From: Candidatus Bathyarchaeota archaeon | Lineage (GTDB): Archaea > Thermoproteota > Bathyarchaeia > TCS64 | Direction: 5' to 3' | Assembly: GCA_026014815.1 (NCBI GenBank) | Contig: JAOZHP010000078.1 | Span: 1-61,495 of the forward strand | Length of the DNA: 61,495 bases | Part shown: one piece after another, positions 1 to 8,219 of the stretch | Position numbering within the stretch: the stretch's first letter is position 1 | How the letters are laid out: every line of letters starts with the position of its first letter | The notes under the pieces: generated by a model | Told to the model about the DNA's origin: nothing | The model's database searches: none | Seen by the model: only the letters and a program-made list of their open reading frames with translations | Translations under genes and position numbers: made by a program

Positions 1-35
1 GATTGGAGAGGGGTTAAATCTAGGTTCTCAAATAA

Positions 36-194
36 GAGTTTGGGAGAGCCTACCTCTTTCATCTTATCATCAATTTGATGGGAGGTGGCTATCCCAATAA
101 GATTGTTGAATTATTTAATCAGCCCGCGCGTAGAGTCTTTAAGCAGCCATTCATTTATGATGCTAAAATAAATGTGAAGGAGAGTATGCTTTGA
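36..194 (+). pseudogene. C-terminal remnant of an unidentified protein
   Basis: An open frame runs from a stop codon at 33-35 to a TGA at 192-194 and reads as plausible protein (GRAYLFHLIINLMGGGYPNK is typical of its composition). An ATG lies at 78. The preceding bases in another frame also read like coding sequence, so the stretch could be the tail of a gene broken by a frameshift near 30-36, or a gene entering from beyond the window. Its stop overlaps the TTG start of the next gene, which suggests co-transcription. I do not recognise a family. Confidence 0.3.
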
Positions 195-526
195 GCAATA
201 GGGAAATTACCAGTCGCCATATCTACGGAACAGACATACAAGAGATGGTTGAGAGGATGAAAGAGATAACTGCCGAGATAGAAAATAGGGCAAAAGAGAT
301 TGGCACAAAGAAAGGGCGGTTTCTTAGAGCGGATCCACAGATAAATAGACTATGGCGTAAACTCTGTGTACTTCATATGAGGGGTTTAGTAATATGTGAA
401 GAGATTGGGTATAATACTAAAGCCTGTATGTTTATTAGAGAGCCCCAGGCGTGTCAAAAAGTACTTGAAATTCCTAGAGAAGAAACATGTTGTGGAAGAT
501 TTTTTGGAATTGAAGATGGGGATTAG
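191..526 (+). CDS. hypothetical protein, cysteine-containing
   Basis: The 111-residue protein has no family I recognise. The first half (about residues 12-45) is charged and predicted helical. The second half carries six cysteines, ending in a Cys-Cys-Gly turn near residue 100, which could bind metal, though no standard zinc-finger spacing is visible. The TTG start at 191 is chosen because a GGAG-type ribosome site lies about 8 bases upstream and the stop of the preceding remnant overlaps it. It is soluble, with no signal peptide or membrane segment. Confidence 0.45.
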   Translation: MSNREITSRHIYGTDIQEMVERMKEITAEIENRAKEIGTKKGRFLRADPQINRLWRKLCVLHMRGLVICEEIGYNTKACMFIREPQACQKVLEIPREETCCGRFFGIEDGD

Positions 527-710
527 GAAAAGTAGCCGATACCTGCGAGGATATATTTTTCCATAATTATCAGTTTTATTTACTATTTTAACAGTTTATT
601 GGTTTTTCAACGCTAAAGAGATCACGATTCTTTTGATAAGAATCTAATAACAAGGCAGTACCGTCGAAATATACTACAAATTTACTTCGCACCTGCGAAG
701 CAGCTAGAGT

Positions 711-1019
711 TCACCCCAACTCTACAATAAGTGGATATTTGAACAGATACTTCTCATCTTCTCCGTTGATGTATGCTGGTCTCTCGGTGTCCTGTTTTCT
801 TCTTGGCTTCTTGTTTAGGGGGTCTATCGACCTGAACTTGACTCCTCGCCTTACCGCCTCCACGCCAAGTGAAAGGATGCTGAGAAGGTACTGGTCAAGG
901 ATCATCCAGAGAACCGCTATTTCTCCTCCTTTTATAAAAATAACCACTGGAACAATACTCTCATCTATATACATAATACAAAATCCGGCATCTTCTAAAA
1001 GAATAAGAAATGTGCTCCT
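711..1019 (-). pseudogene. middle-domain fragment of an archaeal HTH regulator (FilR1/DUF1724-like)
   Basis: Reading on the minus strand from just after the stop of the ferredoxin-fusion gene, the frame gives about 100 residues with the pattern WMILDQYLLS followed by EAVRRGVKFRSIDP. This resembles the region after the DNA-binding head in archaeal ArsR-like regulators with a FilR1/DUF1724 middle domain. No HTH and no good start codon are present; the first ATG is at 974, inside the conserved part. The piece is therefore probably broken at its N-terminus and also short at its C-terminus. The family assignment rests on motif memory only. See the matching N-terminal fragment at 2606-2836. Confidence 0.4.
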
Positions 1020-1826
1020 TTAGCTTCTCCTTTCTCGCAACAGCCTGATAAGCCCTACAATAAGATTCAATCTTGGCACTCTTTGCATGTAACGTCTGTA
1101 GTCATCGCCAAACCTGATGATGAGGCCTTTTTCCTCCTTCGGCAAGTAACCAGTGTAACCCCAAACTGCTGTCAGAATACCGACAACTGCGCTCAACCAA
1201 TGCTGGGAAACCAGAATAGAGGCGGACGTCAACATTATACCGCCCAGAAATTGCGGATGTCGCACGATGCCGTAGGTTCCGCTGTCAACTAGAACTGTGG
1301 TGTCCATAGTGGTCTTACCTTCCTGCGGTCTACCCTTCTTCGGGAAGTATATCCCTGGGGCGACCATGAAGAAAAGGCTGATGGGAACCATCGCCCATCC
1401 GATATACAGCGGAATTCTTAGCCCCAGATATGGCCCCATGAAGGTTCCATACGCGACTCCCACGATGATCTGCGCCAACATCAAACAATTCATCGCCATA
1501 AACCAGCCACTTGGCCAGAAGATGACTCTTATCGCTTGGACCGGACATCGTTTATCACATTGAAAGCATTGTATGCAATCTGACTCTCTGGATGGAAATG
1601 CCTTCTTCTCCGAAGTCGGATGGCTTGGAGTATCCTTCCACTCGTACAGCTGCACTGGACAGGCCTCAATGCATGTGCCGCACCCTGTGCAGAGGTCCCA
1701 GTCAACTGCTACAGTGGTTCCCCGTATTCCTAGTTTCTCAGGTGGTTCCACAGGCCCCCAGATGGCTATGCCTTCCTCCTTCCCGACTTTCTCCCTGTTC
1801 TTCTGGAAATCAGGATCTATAGGCAA
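1020..1826 (-). CDS. ferredoxin fused to isoprenylcysteine methyltransferase-like membrane domain
   Basis: The 268-residue protein has two parts. Residues 40-100 form a bacterial-type 2[4Fe-4S] ferredoxin with cysteines at 46, 49, 52, 56 and 84, 87, 90, 94. Residues 105-268 form a multi-helix membrane domain ending in the ICMT/PEMT-like signature: GIVRHP (about 186-191), then a Glu-rich segment with FGDDYRRYMQRVP (239-251). Family knowledge says such domains methylate lipid-linked or membrane substrates using S-adenosylmethionine; the substrate here is unknown. The ferredoxin head implies a redox input or partner. It starts at TTG (1826-1824) and is followed in the same frame by the regulator fragment. 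Confidence 0.75.
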   Translation of the reverse strand: MPIDPDFQKNREKVGKEEGIAIWGPVEPPEKLGIRGTTVAVDWDLCTGCGTCIEACPVQLYEWKDTPSHPTSEKKAFPSRESDCIQCFQCDKRCPVQAIRVIFWPSGWFMAMNCLMLAQIIVGVAYGTFMGPYLGLRIPLYIGWAMVPISLFFMVAPGIYFPKKGRPQEGKTTMDTTVLVDSGTYGIVRHPQFLGGIMLTSASILVSQHWLSAVVGILTAVWGYTGYLPKEEKGLIIRFGDDYRRYMQRVPRLNLIVGLIRLLRERRS

Positions 1827-2079
1827 AATAACCCGCCTACGAGTCTAATTCACAAGTTAATATAAAAAATAAGACGATGTAGAAACATATCAAGGACGAC
1901 CAGAATCTTCACCGCGCGCGCAGGGGACCCATGACGACAGGCTCTGGCTCTCGCCGTCTACGCCGCAGAACAGGCTGAACAGCCATCCTCTAGGCCAATA
2001 GGGAAAACAGGCTAATCTCATTCGAATCGCTTTTCCAGTGACATGATAAGTGTCCACGGAGAAATGGAATATCATTATC

Positions 2080-2541
2080 TTACGGGGTTGGCCTCTTTTT
2101 CCACATTCTTATTGATAGTGCTACGCCTATGAGACCAGCTGAGAGAATGATTAATGCATACAGCTGTTTTTCTAAGGGAATTTCCTGCCTTGCCGTAAAC
2201 CTACCTTCAACTGGAGAGCTTGACTTCATCATGAGCATTATGCCATCTCCACGTTCAAGCACTAACTCATATTGAACGCATTCACAGACATAGTCTCCGT
2301 CTCTGTAGAGCTCAATCGTGTCATTGGCCTGAAGGGATAGATGGAGCCTAGAATAGGCATACCAGGGCATTTGATCGGAATAGTTGTTAGCTTCACTCAG
2401 TGTGAACCCCTCGCCGCCTCCATGAATAGGCACAAGCTTTGGAAACATGCTGTGTAGAAATACCAAGTATGATGACCCCGCGAGAAGCAGTGACAAGGAG
2501 AGGAGAATCAGCAAAACAGTCTTCGACTTCTCCGAGAACAA
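2080..2541 (-). CDS. hypothetical membrane protein with extracytoplasmic domain
   Basis: The 153-residue protein has an N-terminal membrane segment (about residues 9-29), a roughly 90-residue polar domain with a close Cys pair (VCECV, near residue 86), and a second membrane segment (about 126-146) ending in a basic tail (MWKKRP). By the positive-inside rule both ends are cytoplasmic and the middle domain is outside. I do not recognise a family. It lies alone between the ferredoxin-fusion gene and a truncated regulator. Confidence 0.5.
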   Translation of the reverse strand: MFSEKSKTVLLILLSLSLLLAGSSYLVFLHSMFPKLVPIHGGGEGFTLSEANNYSDQMPWYAYSRLHLSLQANDTIELYRDGDYVCECVQYELVLERGDGIMLMMKSSSPVEGRFTARQEIPLEKQLYALIILSAGLIGVALSIRMWKKRPTP

Positions 2542-2605
2542 AAGCCCTCAACCATTAGATGTTTCTCACAGTTCTATTATGAATTTCGCTCACACATGTC
2601 GAACG

Positions 2606-2836
2606 TTACGAGTTCTCCAAGTCAGGGAAGCTGCTGTTCATGTTCTCTTGTTTAAGCAATGTTAGAATCTTTAGTCTGTCCTCGTTAGAATACTCGAAGT
2701 AGAGATCACTCAACTGCTCCAATGAGAAGACGCACCTTTTTCCTGTTAATATCCAGTTTGGGTTCGATGGTTGAACTTGTTCGTTATCAAAATCAGGTCT
2801 GATTAGAGAAAAGAGCTGAAAGAAGTGGCTTAACAT
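2606..2836 (-). pseudogene. truncated N-terminus of an ArsR-like HTH regulator
   Basis: The frame from ATG at 2836 gives 76 residues that end in LYFEYSNEDRLKILTLLKQE, a typical opening of the winged helix in archaeal ArsR/FilR1-like regulators. The protein then stops after about ten more residues, so the recognition helix and wing are missing. A TATA-like box (about 2862-2870) precedes the ATG. The frame can be extended to a TTG at 2902, but that would overlap the divergent amidotransferase gene. It is most likely a decayed gene. Confidence 0.45.
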
Positions 2837-2893
2837 TTCATAATTATGAGGGTAAGACCTTTTATGTATCGATAACACACGTGTTTGATCCTT

Positions 2894-3934
2894 ATGTGTC
2901 AACTCGCTGCGTATATCGGGGATAGACCTATCGCGTCGCTGTTACTCAACTCCTTGGAGATTCAGGAGCCTCTCTATGGGGGCCACGCCACAGGCATGGG
3001 CGTCCTTAACGAGAACCACATTGACGTTGTGAAGACTCCCGGCTACGTGAGCCACGTGAAAAATATCACTAACATCGAGAAACTCACAGGTACATGCGCT
3101 ATCGCTCACAGCAGGTACAGCGACAACGCAAGGGACAACGTTGACTACAATACCGCGGAGATGGCCCACCCGTTCCTCAGCGACGACGGCAAGATAGCGT
3201 TGATGCACAACGGTTTCATAGCCAACTATAAGCCACTATGGGACGAGCTCAAGGACTCCCATACGTTCAGGAGTTACAGTTCGATAGTGAACCATATAAC
3301 CGACAGCGAGGTGGCGGTGCATATGTTAAGCGACGCCGTTGCCGAGGGCATGACTATGACCGAGGCGTTCCAGCACGTCGCTTCAAGGCTTAAAGGCACG
3401 TTCTTGTTAGGGGCAATCCACGTGGATGAGCCAGAGACTGTGTACATCGCTAACTGGTACCAGCCATGCTACGTAGCTGTGGGTAGAAACGAGGTCATGT
3501 TCACGAGTAGCAGACGTGGACTCAGAGAGGTATGGGATGAGATTGATAGAGTTTTCCAGCCCCCCAAGAACAGCGTAATCAAGCTAACGAGGAATGATGT
3601 GGAGATAAATGTCCTCGACAAGTCAAGAAGCATCCCCCAGTTATCATTGAACCAGTTCACCGCTGAGAAGCTTCTAATGGAAGCCATAGAGAAGAAGGGT
3701 AGCATTGACGTCCGCAGATTATTCTACGAATTGCTCCCCGAGGGGTGGGGAAAGGTCTTCGGAATAACTCCCGAGGAGTTTAAAAGTCATCGACGCGACG
3801 GCGTCTACGTGCTGAACCCCTACTTTGAGCTCTTGGAGGCGCTTGTAGCCGATGGTAGATTAGTCGAGTTCATCGATCCTCGGAGCGAGGGGGGAGTGGA
3901 TGGTACTCCTAGGTACAGTTATCGGTTAGCCTAG
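2894..3934 (+). CDS. class II glutamine amidotransferase domain protein
   Basis: This 346-residue protein belongs to the Ntn-type glutamine amidotransferases (PurF/GlmS/AsnB N-terminal domain). Removal of Met1 would expose Cys2 (MCQLAAYIGD), the nucleophile; that is why the ATG at 2894 is chosen over the upstream TTG at 2885. AHSRYS (about 71-76) supplies the substrate-binding Arg, and HNG (105-107) the oxyanion-hole Asn-Gly. No PRTase or sugar-isomerase synthase domain follows; the last 100 residues look like a winged-helix-type or small alpha/beta appendage. It may release ammonia from glutamine for an unidentified partner enzyme. Confidence 0.8.
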   Translation: MCQLAAYIGDRPIASLLLNSLEIQEPLYGGHATGMGVLNENHIDVVKTPGYVSHVKNITNIEKLTGTCAIAHSRYSDNARDNVDYNTAEMAHPFLSDDGKIALMHNGFIANYKPLWDELKDSHTFRSYSSIVNHITDSEVAVHMLSDAVAEGMTMTEAFQHVASRLKGTFLLGAIHVDEPETVYIANWYQPCYVAVGRNEVMFTSSRRGLREVWDEIDRVFQPPKNSVIKLTRNDVEINVLDKSRSIPQLSLNQFTAEKLLMEAIEKKGSIDVRRLFYELLPEGWGKVFGITPEEFKSHRRDGVYVLNPYFELLEALVADGRLVEFIDPRSEGGVDGTPRYSYRLA

Positions 3935-3962
3935 TTTCTTTTCATTTTACAAAGACTTAAAT

Positions 3963-3982
3963 AATTTAGGCGTGCCTAAATT
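3963..3982. promoter_or_regulatory. DtxR-type palindromic operator
   Basis: A perfect inverted repeat of nine-base arms (AATTTAGGC and GCCTAAATT) with a two-base centre lies 8 bp before the ATG of the DtxR-like gene. Its TTAGG...CCTAA core matches the known DtxR/IdeR/MDR1 operator pattern. A TATA-like box (CTTAAATAA, about 3955-3963) abuts it, so the operator covers the expected transcription start. This suggests metal-dependent autorepression of the regulator and of feoB behind it. Confidence 0.75.
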
Positions 3983-3989
3983 CTGATTA

Positions 3990-4748
3990 ATGTTGAGTAG
4001 CGAGAGCGTCGAGGAGTACCTTGAAGCCATCTACAGCTTCAACGAGAAAGGCAGAATAGCAAAAAACAACGAGATATCAAACAAGCTCAAGGTAAGCCCC
4101 CCCAGCGTCACCCAGATGGTGAAACGCCTCGCAGATGAGGGACTTGTAACCTATGAGCCATACAAAGGAACCATGCTCACAGGCAAAGGAATGGCGCTAG
4201 CACAGAAAGTAGTCAGAAAACACAGGCTTCTCGAAAGGTTACTATACGACTTCCTCGGGTTACCCCGAGAGAAGGTTCATGATCAGGCATGCAGGATGGA
4301 GCATTCCATCACAGACGAGACCATGATGGCCCTCTGTGATGCATTGAATAAACCCGAGACATGCATCGACATGAAACCTATACCAGAGTGCAACGTGGAT
4401 ATCGCTGACTGCGCAGATTGCTCTACGATTAGATCAAAGATCGAGGATGAGGCCCTACTCACAACGCAGCTGGCACACCTGAAGCCAGGGGAGGGAGGAA
4501 AAGTCGCCTTCATCAGAGGCGGAGGAAACTCAACACAACGCATCATCGACATGGGTCTCACGCCAGGCACCTACGTAAAGATGACCAACGCTGCCCCATT
4601 CAGGGGCCCTGTCGAGGTCGAGGTACGTGGAACATCCCTAGCCCTAGGCAGACGCCTAGCCGGAAAGGTGTTCATCCACGTCGAGGACGATGGACAGCCC
4701 TGGGTAAGAGCCCATCCTCATGGACCACACCACAAAAACAACCTGTGA
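3990..4748 (+). CDS. DtxR/MntR-family metalloregulator with FeoA domain
   Basis: The 252-residue protein has a winged helix at about residues 5-65 (KVSPPSVTQMVKRL is the recognition region), a metal-binding and dimerisation domain at about 70-150 containing MEHSITDETMM, and an SH3-like FeoA domain at about 165-238 (FIRGG, DMGLTPGTYVKM). Family members bind Fe(II) or Mn(II) and then repress uptake genes. The start ATG lies just after the palindromic operator and the transcript may be almost leaderless. feoB follows 15 bp downstream, making a two-gene iron-uptake operon in which the FeoA domain is carried by the regulator. Confidence 0.9.
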   Translation: MLSSESVEEYLEAIYSFNEKGRIAKNNEISNKLKVSPPSVTQMVKRLADEGLVTYEPYKGTMLTGKGMALAQKVVRKHRLLERLLYDFLGLPREKVHDQACRMEHSITDETMMALCDALNKPETCIDMKPIPECNVDIADCADCSTIRSKIEDEALLTTQLAHLKPGEGGKVAFIRGGGNSTQRIIDMGLTPGTYVKMTNAAPFRGPVEVEVRGTSLALGRRLAGKVFIHVEDDGQPWVRAHPHGPHHKNNL

Positions 4749-4763
4749 ATATAGTGAACCACA

Positions 4764-6695
4764 TTGTCCGATCAAAAAATAACTGTAGCTTTAGCAGGTA
4801 ATGCGAACGTCGGAAAGAGCGTGATCTTCAACCAGCTCACAGGACTCCATCAACATGTGGGGAACTGGCCCGGTAAGACCGTTGAACGAGCGGAGGGCAC
4901 CCTCAACTATGCGGGGACCGAGATCGATATCCTGGACCTACCAGGCATCTACAGTCTAAGCACTTATAGTATAGAGGAGCTTGTTAGCCGCGAGTACATC
5001 GCGGTGGAGCAGCCTGATGTCCTTGTCAACGTTGTAGACGCCAGTGCTTTAGAGAGAAACCTGGCTTTCACTATTCAGCTCACTGAGCTGGAGCCTAGAA
5101 TGATCATCGCCCTCAACCAGATCGATGCAGCTGAGGCAAAAGGAATACTTGTTTTCCCTGATACACTATCGGAGTTACTAGGAGTCCCTGTTATTCCAAC
5201 TGTTGCAGTGAAGGGCGCTGGACTCACAGATCTCATGGCTAAAGTAGTTGAGGTCGCGGAAAAGGGAGAACAAGTAAAACCACTACTCTTTGGAGCCGAG
5301 ACAGAGGAAAGGATCAAAGAGATCGCAGATCTGCTTAAAGTCGATACACCATACCCAAAGAGATGGGTTGCATTGAAGCTCCTAGAAGGAGACGAAGAGA
5401 TAAGCAACCTTGTCTACGGGTCTCAACCAGAACTCATAGAAAATGTGGAACAAGCGATCAGCCGCATAGAGGAGGTCCACGGTCATGATGTGCATAGCGT
5501 TATCGCCTCGGAACGTTACAGCAAGGCAAGTACAATAGCCAACGAGTGCACAAGGATAGTTGTACCTGAAACGACTCTCGGTGACAGACTTGAGGCAGCC
5601 ACCACACATCCAATCCTAGGCTACGTGTTCATGATCACAAGCATCCTAGCCATCTTCTATGGCATCTTCAGTTTCGGTGACTGGCTCGCGGGAGTCCTAG
5701 AAGTTTTCTTCGCCGTAGTGCAGACCGTTTACTACGAGGCACTGGGAGTAAGCGGCGTCACCGAGTTCATCTGGAACGCCCTGATTGACGGCCTCATAGG
5801 GGGAATAATCGTCGCGCTACCATATATTGGGCCCTTCTACCTTGTATTATCAGTACTCGAGGACTCGGGTTACCTCGCAAGGATAGCGTTCTTAATGGAC
5901 ACGTTGATGCACGCTATCGGGCTCCATGGTAAAGCATTCATCCCAATCATGCTGGGCTTCGGATGCAATGTTCCAGGTGTCCTTGGGGCAAAAATAATGG
6001 AGACTGAACGTGAGCGCTTAATCTGCGCCTTTGTGGCTTCACTTGTTCCATGTGCCGCTAGAAGCATCGTGATCATGGGCTTGGTAGCAGCATATGTAGG
6101 ATTCAGGTGGGCGTTGCTTCTCTACGTGATCGATTTCATCCTAATATTCATCCTAGGCAGAATAGCCTACAAGGTCGCTCCTGACGAGCCTGTGGGCCTC
6201 ATCATGGAGATGCCTGGGTACAGGCGCCCCTCTGTGAAAACAACGGCTCAAAGAACTTGGTTCAATCTTAGGGGCTTTGTCTATGAGGCGTTCCCTATCA
6301 TGGTGGCAGGAAACTTTGTCATACAGTTAGCTTCAATGGTTGGGCTCTTGAGCGTTGTTGAGTGGGTTATGAGCCCTATCACAGTGTGGTGGCTCGGGTT
6401 GCCGGCCGCTGCGGGAGTGGTTCTAATATTTGGGGTGTTGAGGAAGGAGCTTACTCTAATACTCTTGGGCTCGTTGTTGGGTTCCACCAATTTCGCTACC
6501 ATTCTGACGCCGGTTCAGATGTTCGTTTTCGCTTTCGTGGTCATGGTTTATGTGCCGTGCATCTCGACTATCGCGGCGCTTGTGAAGGAGTTTGGGAGGA
6601 AAAACGCTGCAATCATTAGCGGTGTAGAGGTTCTGGTAGCTGTCTTTCTCGGGGGAGTCATCCTTCGGGTATTACTAGCGCTGGGCTTGCCCTAA
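4764..6695 (+). CDS. feoB: ferrous iron transporter FeoB
   Basis: The 643-residue protein is a GTP-dependent Fe(II) permease. The N-terminal G domain shows G1 (GNANVGKS, about residues 11-18), G3 (DLPG) and G4 (NQID). A helical spacer follows, then a membrane domain of several helices with two gate regions and the conserved GFGCNVPG motif containing the pore Cys. The length is near the family's short end. The start is TTG at 4764, as no ATG or GTG is available in frame nearby. The DtxR-FeoA regulator immediately upstream implies expression when iron is scarce. No separate feoA gene is seen. Confidence 0.95.
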   Translation: MSDQKITVALAGNANVGKSVIFNQLTGLHQHVGNWPGKTVERAEGTLNYAGTEIDILDLPGIYSLSTYSIEELVSREYIAVEQPDVLVNVVDASALERNLAFTIQLTELEPRMIIALNQIDAAEAKGILVFPDTLSELLGVPVIPTVAVKGAGLTDLMAKVVEVAEKGEQVKPLLFGAETEERIKEIADLLKVDTPYPKRWVALKLLEGDEEISNLVYGSQPELIENVEQAISRIEEVHGHDVHSVIASERYSKASTIANECTRIVVPETTLGDRLEAATTHPILGYVFMITSILAIFYGIFSFGDWLAGVLEVFFAVVQTVYYEALGVSGVTEFIWNALIDGLIGGIIVALPYIGPFYLVLSVLEDSGYLARIAFLMDTLMHAIGLHGKAFIPIMLGFGCNVPGVLGAKIMETERERLICAFVASLVPCAARSIVIMGLVAAYVGFRWALLLYVIDFILIFILGRIAYKVAPDEPVGLIMEMPGYRRPSVKTTAQRTWFNLRGFVYEAFPIMVAGNFVIQLASMVGLLSVVEWVMSPITVWWLGLPAAAGVVLIFGVLRKELTLILLGSLLGSTNFATILTPVQMFVFAFVVMVYVPCISTIAALVKEFGRKNAAIISGVEVLVAVFLGGVILRVLLALGLP

Positions 6696-6741
6696 GATAA
6701 TACATCAATATTATGAGTCTAATACCGGGTTCAGTAATACC

Positions 6742-7422
6742 CTAAAGATCAGGGGTAATGTATGTGATCTGGGGGTTCATCGGGTCATTGTTGTCTATCG
6801 TGAGATCTGATTTTTTCTTTGGTGATGAGTGAATCATGTAGAGTTTCTGGCCGGGTATGTACCGCTCCATATACAGATCCTCGATCTCACGTGAGTAACC
6901 CATATCCCTTTGGAGCCCCCTGTTCATGGACTCCGCGTATGTTATGTCGAGGAAAACACGTATATCCCAGAGGCTGACTAACTCAGGTCGCATGAGGAAG
7001 ACGCCGTCGAAGAGAAGAATGCTATTCGTGGGTGCGTTTTTCCATTGGGTGTCCAGTTTCTCATCTTTCCTGTAATCGTAGACTGCTTCCCTGTAAGACA
7101 TGTTGCCTTCTGGTCCCAGTGGAAGGAGAAGGTTATCTAGAAGCGCACGGTAGTCGAAACTATCAATGTAGTAGCCTTCAGGGTTCATTCGTCCTCGTTG
7201 GTGTCGTATCTCACGGGGGTTATGGAACCCGTCTATGCTTGCTCTGATGACTGGTCTACCAATCTTCTCGATGATGGGGCTCAGCTCGTCCGCGAACATG
7301 GTTTTGCCCGCTGCGTCTATCCCGTCCACAGCTACTCTTAGGGGGTGATGCCTCTCGACGCTGCAGATCATGTTCGCCACGCCTCGCAGAAGACAGTCAC
7401 GGTCCACCATCGTGATCGCCAC
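6742..7422 (-). CDS. uridine kinase-like P-loop kinase
   Basis: The 226-residue protein has a Walker A loop GIDAAGKT (residues 34-41), the pattern DGFHNPR typical of the phosphoribulokinase/uridine kinase superfamily, and a later DGVFLMRPE strand. Members phosphorylate uridine/cytidine or related small molecules. Substrate specificity cannot be read here, and many archaeal and bacterial paralogues with this form are of unknown substrate. It is convergent with feoB and may share a promoter region with no other gene. The ATG at 7422 follows a short intergenic stretch. Confidence 0.75.
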   Translation of the reverse strand: MAITMVDRDCLLRGVANMICSVERHHPLRVAVDGIDAAGKTMFADELSPIIEKIGRPVIRASIDGFHNPREIRHQRGRMNPEGYYIDSFDYRALLDNLLLPLGPEGNMSYREAVYDYRKDEKLDTQWKNAPTNSILLFDGVFLMRPELVSLWDIRVFLDITYAESMNRGLQRDMGYSREIEDLYMERYIPGQKLYMIHSSPKKKSDLTIDNNDPMNPQITYITPDL

Positions 7423-7486
7423 TTACTACGTGGTTCCTAGTAAAATCATTATAGTCTCAGTCATCGTCTAAAATATTCTGGTAGGA

Positions 7487-8155
7487 CTAGATAGTCCCGT
7501 ACTTTTTGAAGACCTCGTTTAGGCCTGCTCCCTTCTTGAGTTCATCTCTTGTACGGGTCTCGCTATCTACAACGTCCAGTGCTTTCTCTACGGCTTCCTC
7601 AGAGATGTCCTTCGGCACCACGACGACGCCGTCTAGGTCAGCTATCACAAGGTCGCCGGGGTGAATTTTTACTCCTCCTATCTCGACTGGGCAGTCATAG
7701 TCAACGGCGATGACTCTTCCCTTGCTGCTAATGGGGTTGACTCCTTTGCTGAATACAGGGAACCTCATTTCCTTGATGAGCTTGATGTCCCTAGCAAAGC
7801 CATCGATGATTACACCGCGGGCTCCCCTGTAACGAGCAGCAGTTGAGAGAAGCTCTCCCCACAGAGCAGCCCTGTCCGAGCCATTGCTGCACACCATCAT
7901 CACATCCCCCTCCTTGAGGCTGTCGATAGCTTGGAACTGGAGAGTGAAAGTGTCCTTTTCGGGGTCATACTGGTCTGCCATGAGCATGGTGTGAGCGGCG
8001 CCAACGATGACCATGTCTTCTTGGACAGGCCTGATCTCGGCGTTCATGGCTTGCCCCCGGATTCCCATGCCGTCAAGCACGTCGGACAAGACGCTACTGG
8101 TTAATTTCTCCTCCACAAGGTTGATGTCAATCATAGCCAAACAGTGATGTTTCAT
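7487..8155 (-). CDS. RraA/HMG aldolase-like family protein
   Basis: The 222-residue protein shows the RraA-type core: ELLSTAARYRGARGVIIDGF (101-120) followed by ARD, giving the Arg and Asp that bind metal and substrate. The C-terminus holds DLVIADLDGVVVVP, a second conserved strand. Family members include 4-hydroxy-4-methyl-2-oxoglutarate/oxaloacetate aldolases, the RNase E regulator RraA, and proteins once called MenG. In an archaeon without RNase E a metal-dependent aldolase or decarboxylase is the more likely role. It is divergently placed from the methyltransferase gene at 8220. Confidence 0.8.
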   Translation of the reverse strand: MKHHCLAMIDINLVEEKLTSSVLSDVLDGMGIRGQAMNAEIRPVQEDMVIVGAAHTMLMADQYDPEKDTFTLQFQAIDSLKEGDVMMVCSNGSDRAALWGELLSTAARYRGARGVIIDGFARDIKLIKEMRFPVFSKGVNPISSKGRVIAVDYDCPVEIGGVKIHPGDLVIADLDGVVVVPKDISEEAVEKALDVVDSETRTRDELKKGAGLNEVFKKYGTI

Positions 8156-8219
8156 CGCTAAATGATCTGCGGCTCCCCAACGTTTTTCAGGGCATGGACG
8201 TGAATACCGGGGGATAGAG

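Noticed and set aside
1890-2075. minus-strand 61-residue frame in the gap
   Set aside because: Composition is not protein-like, no ribosome site, and GC-rich patch alone explains the absence of stops.
2885-2893. TTG start for the amidotransferase
   Set aside because: It would bury the catalytic Cys at position 5; ATG 2894 places Cys right after Met.
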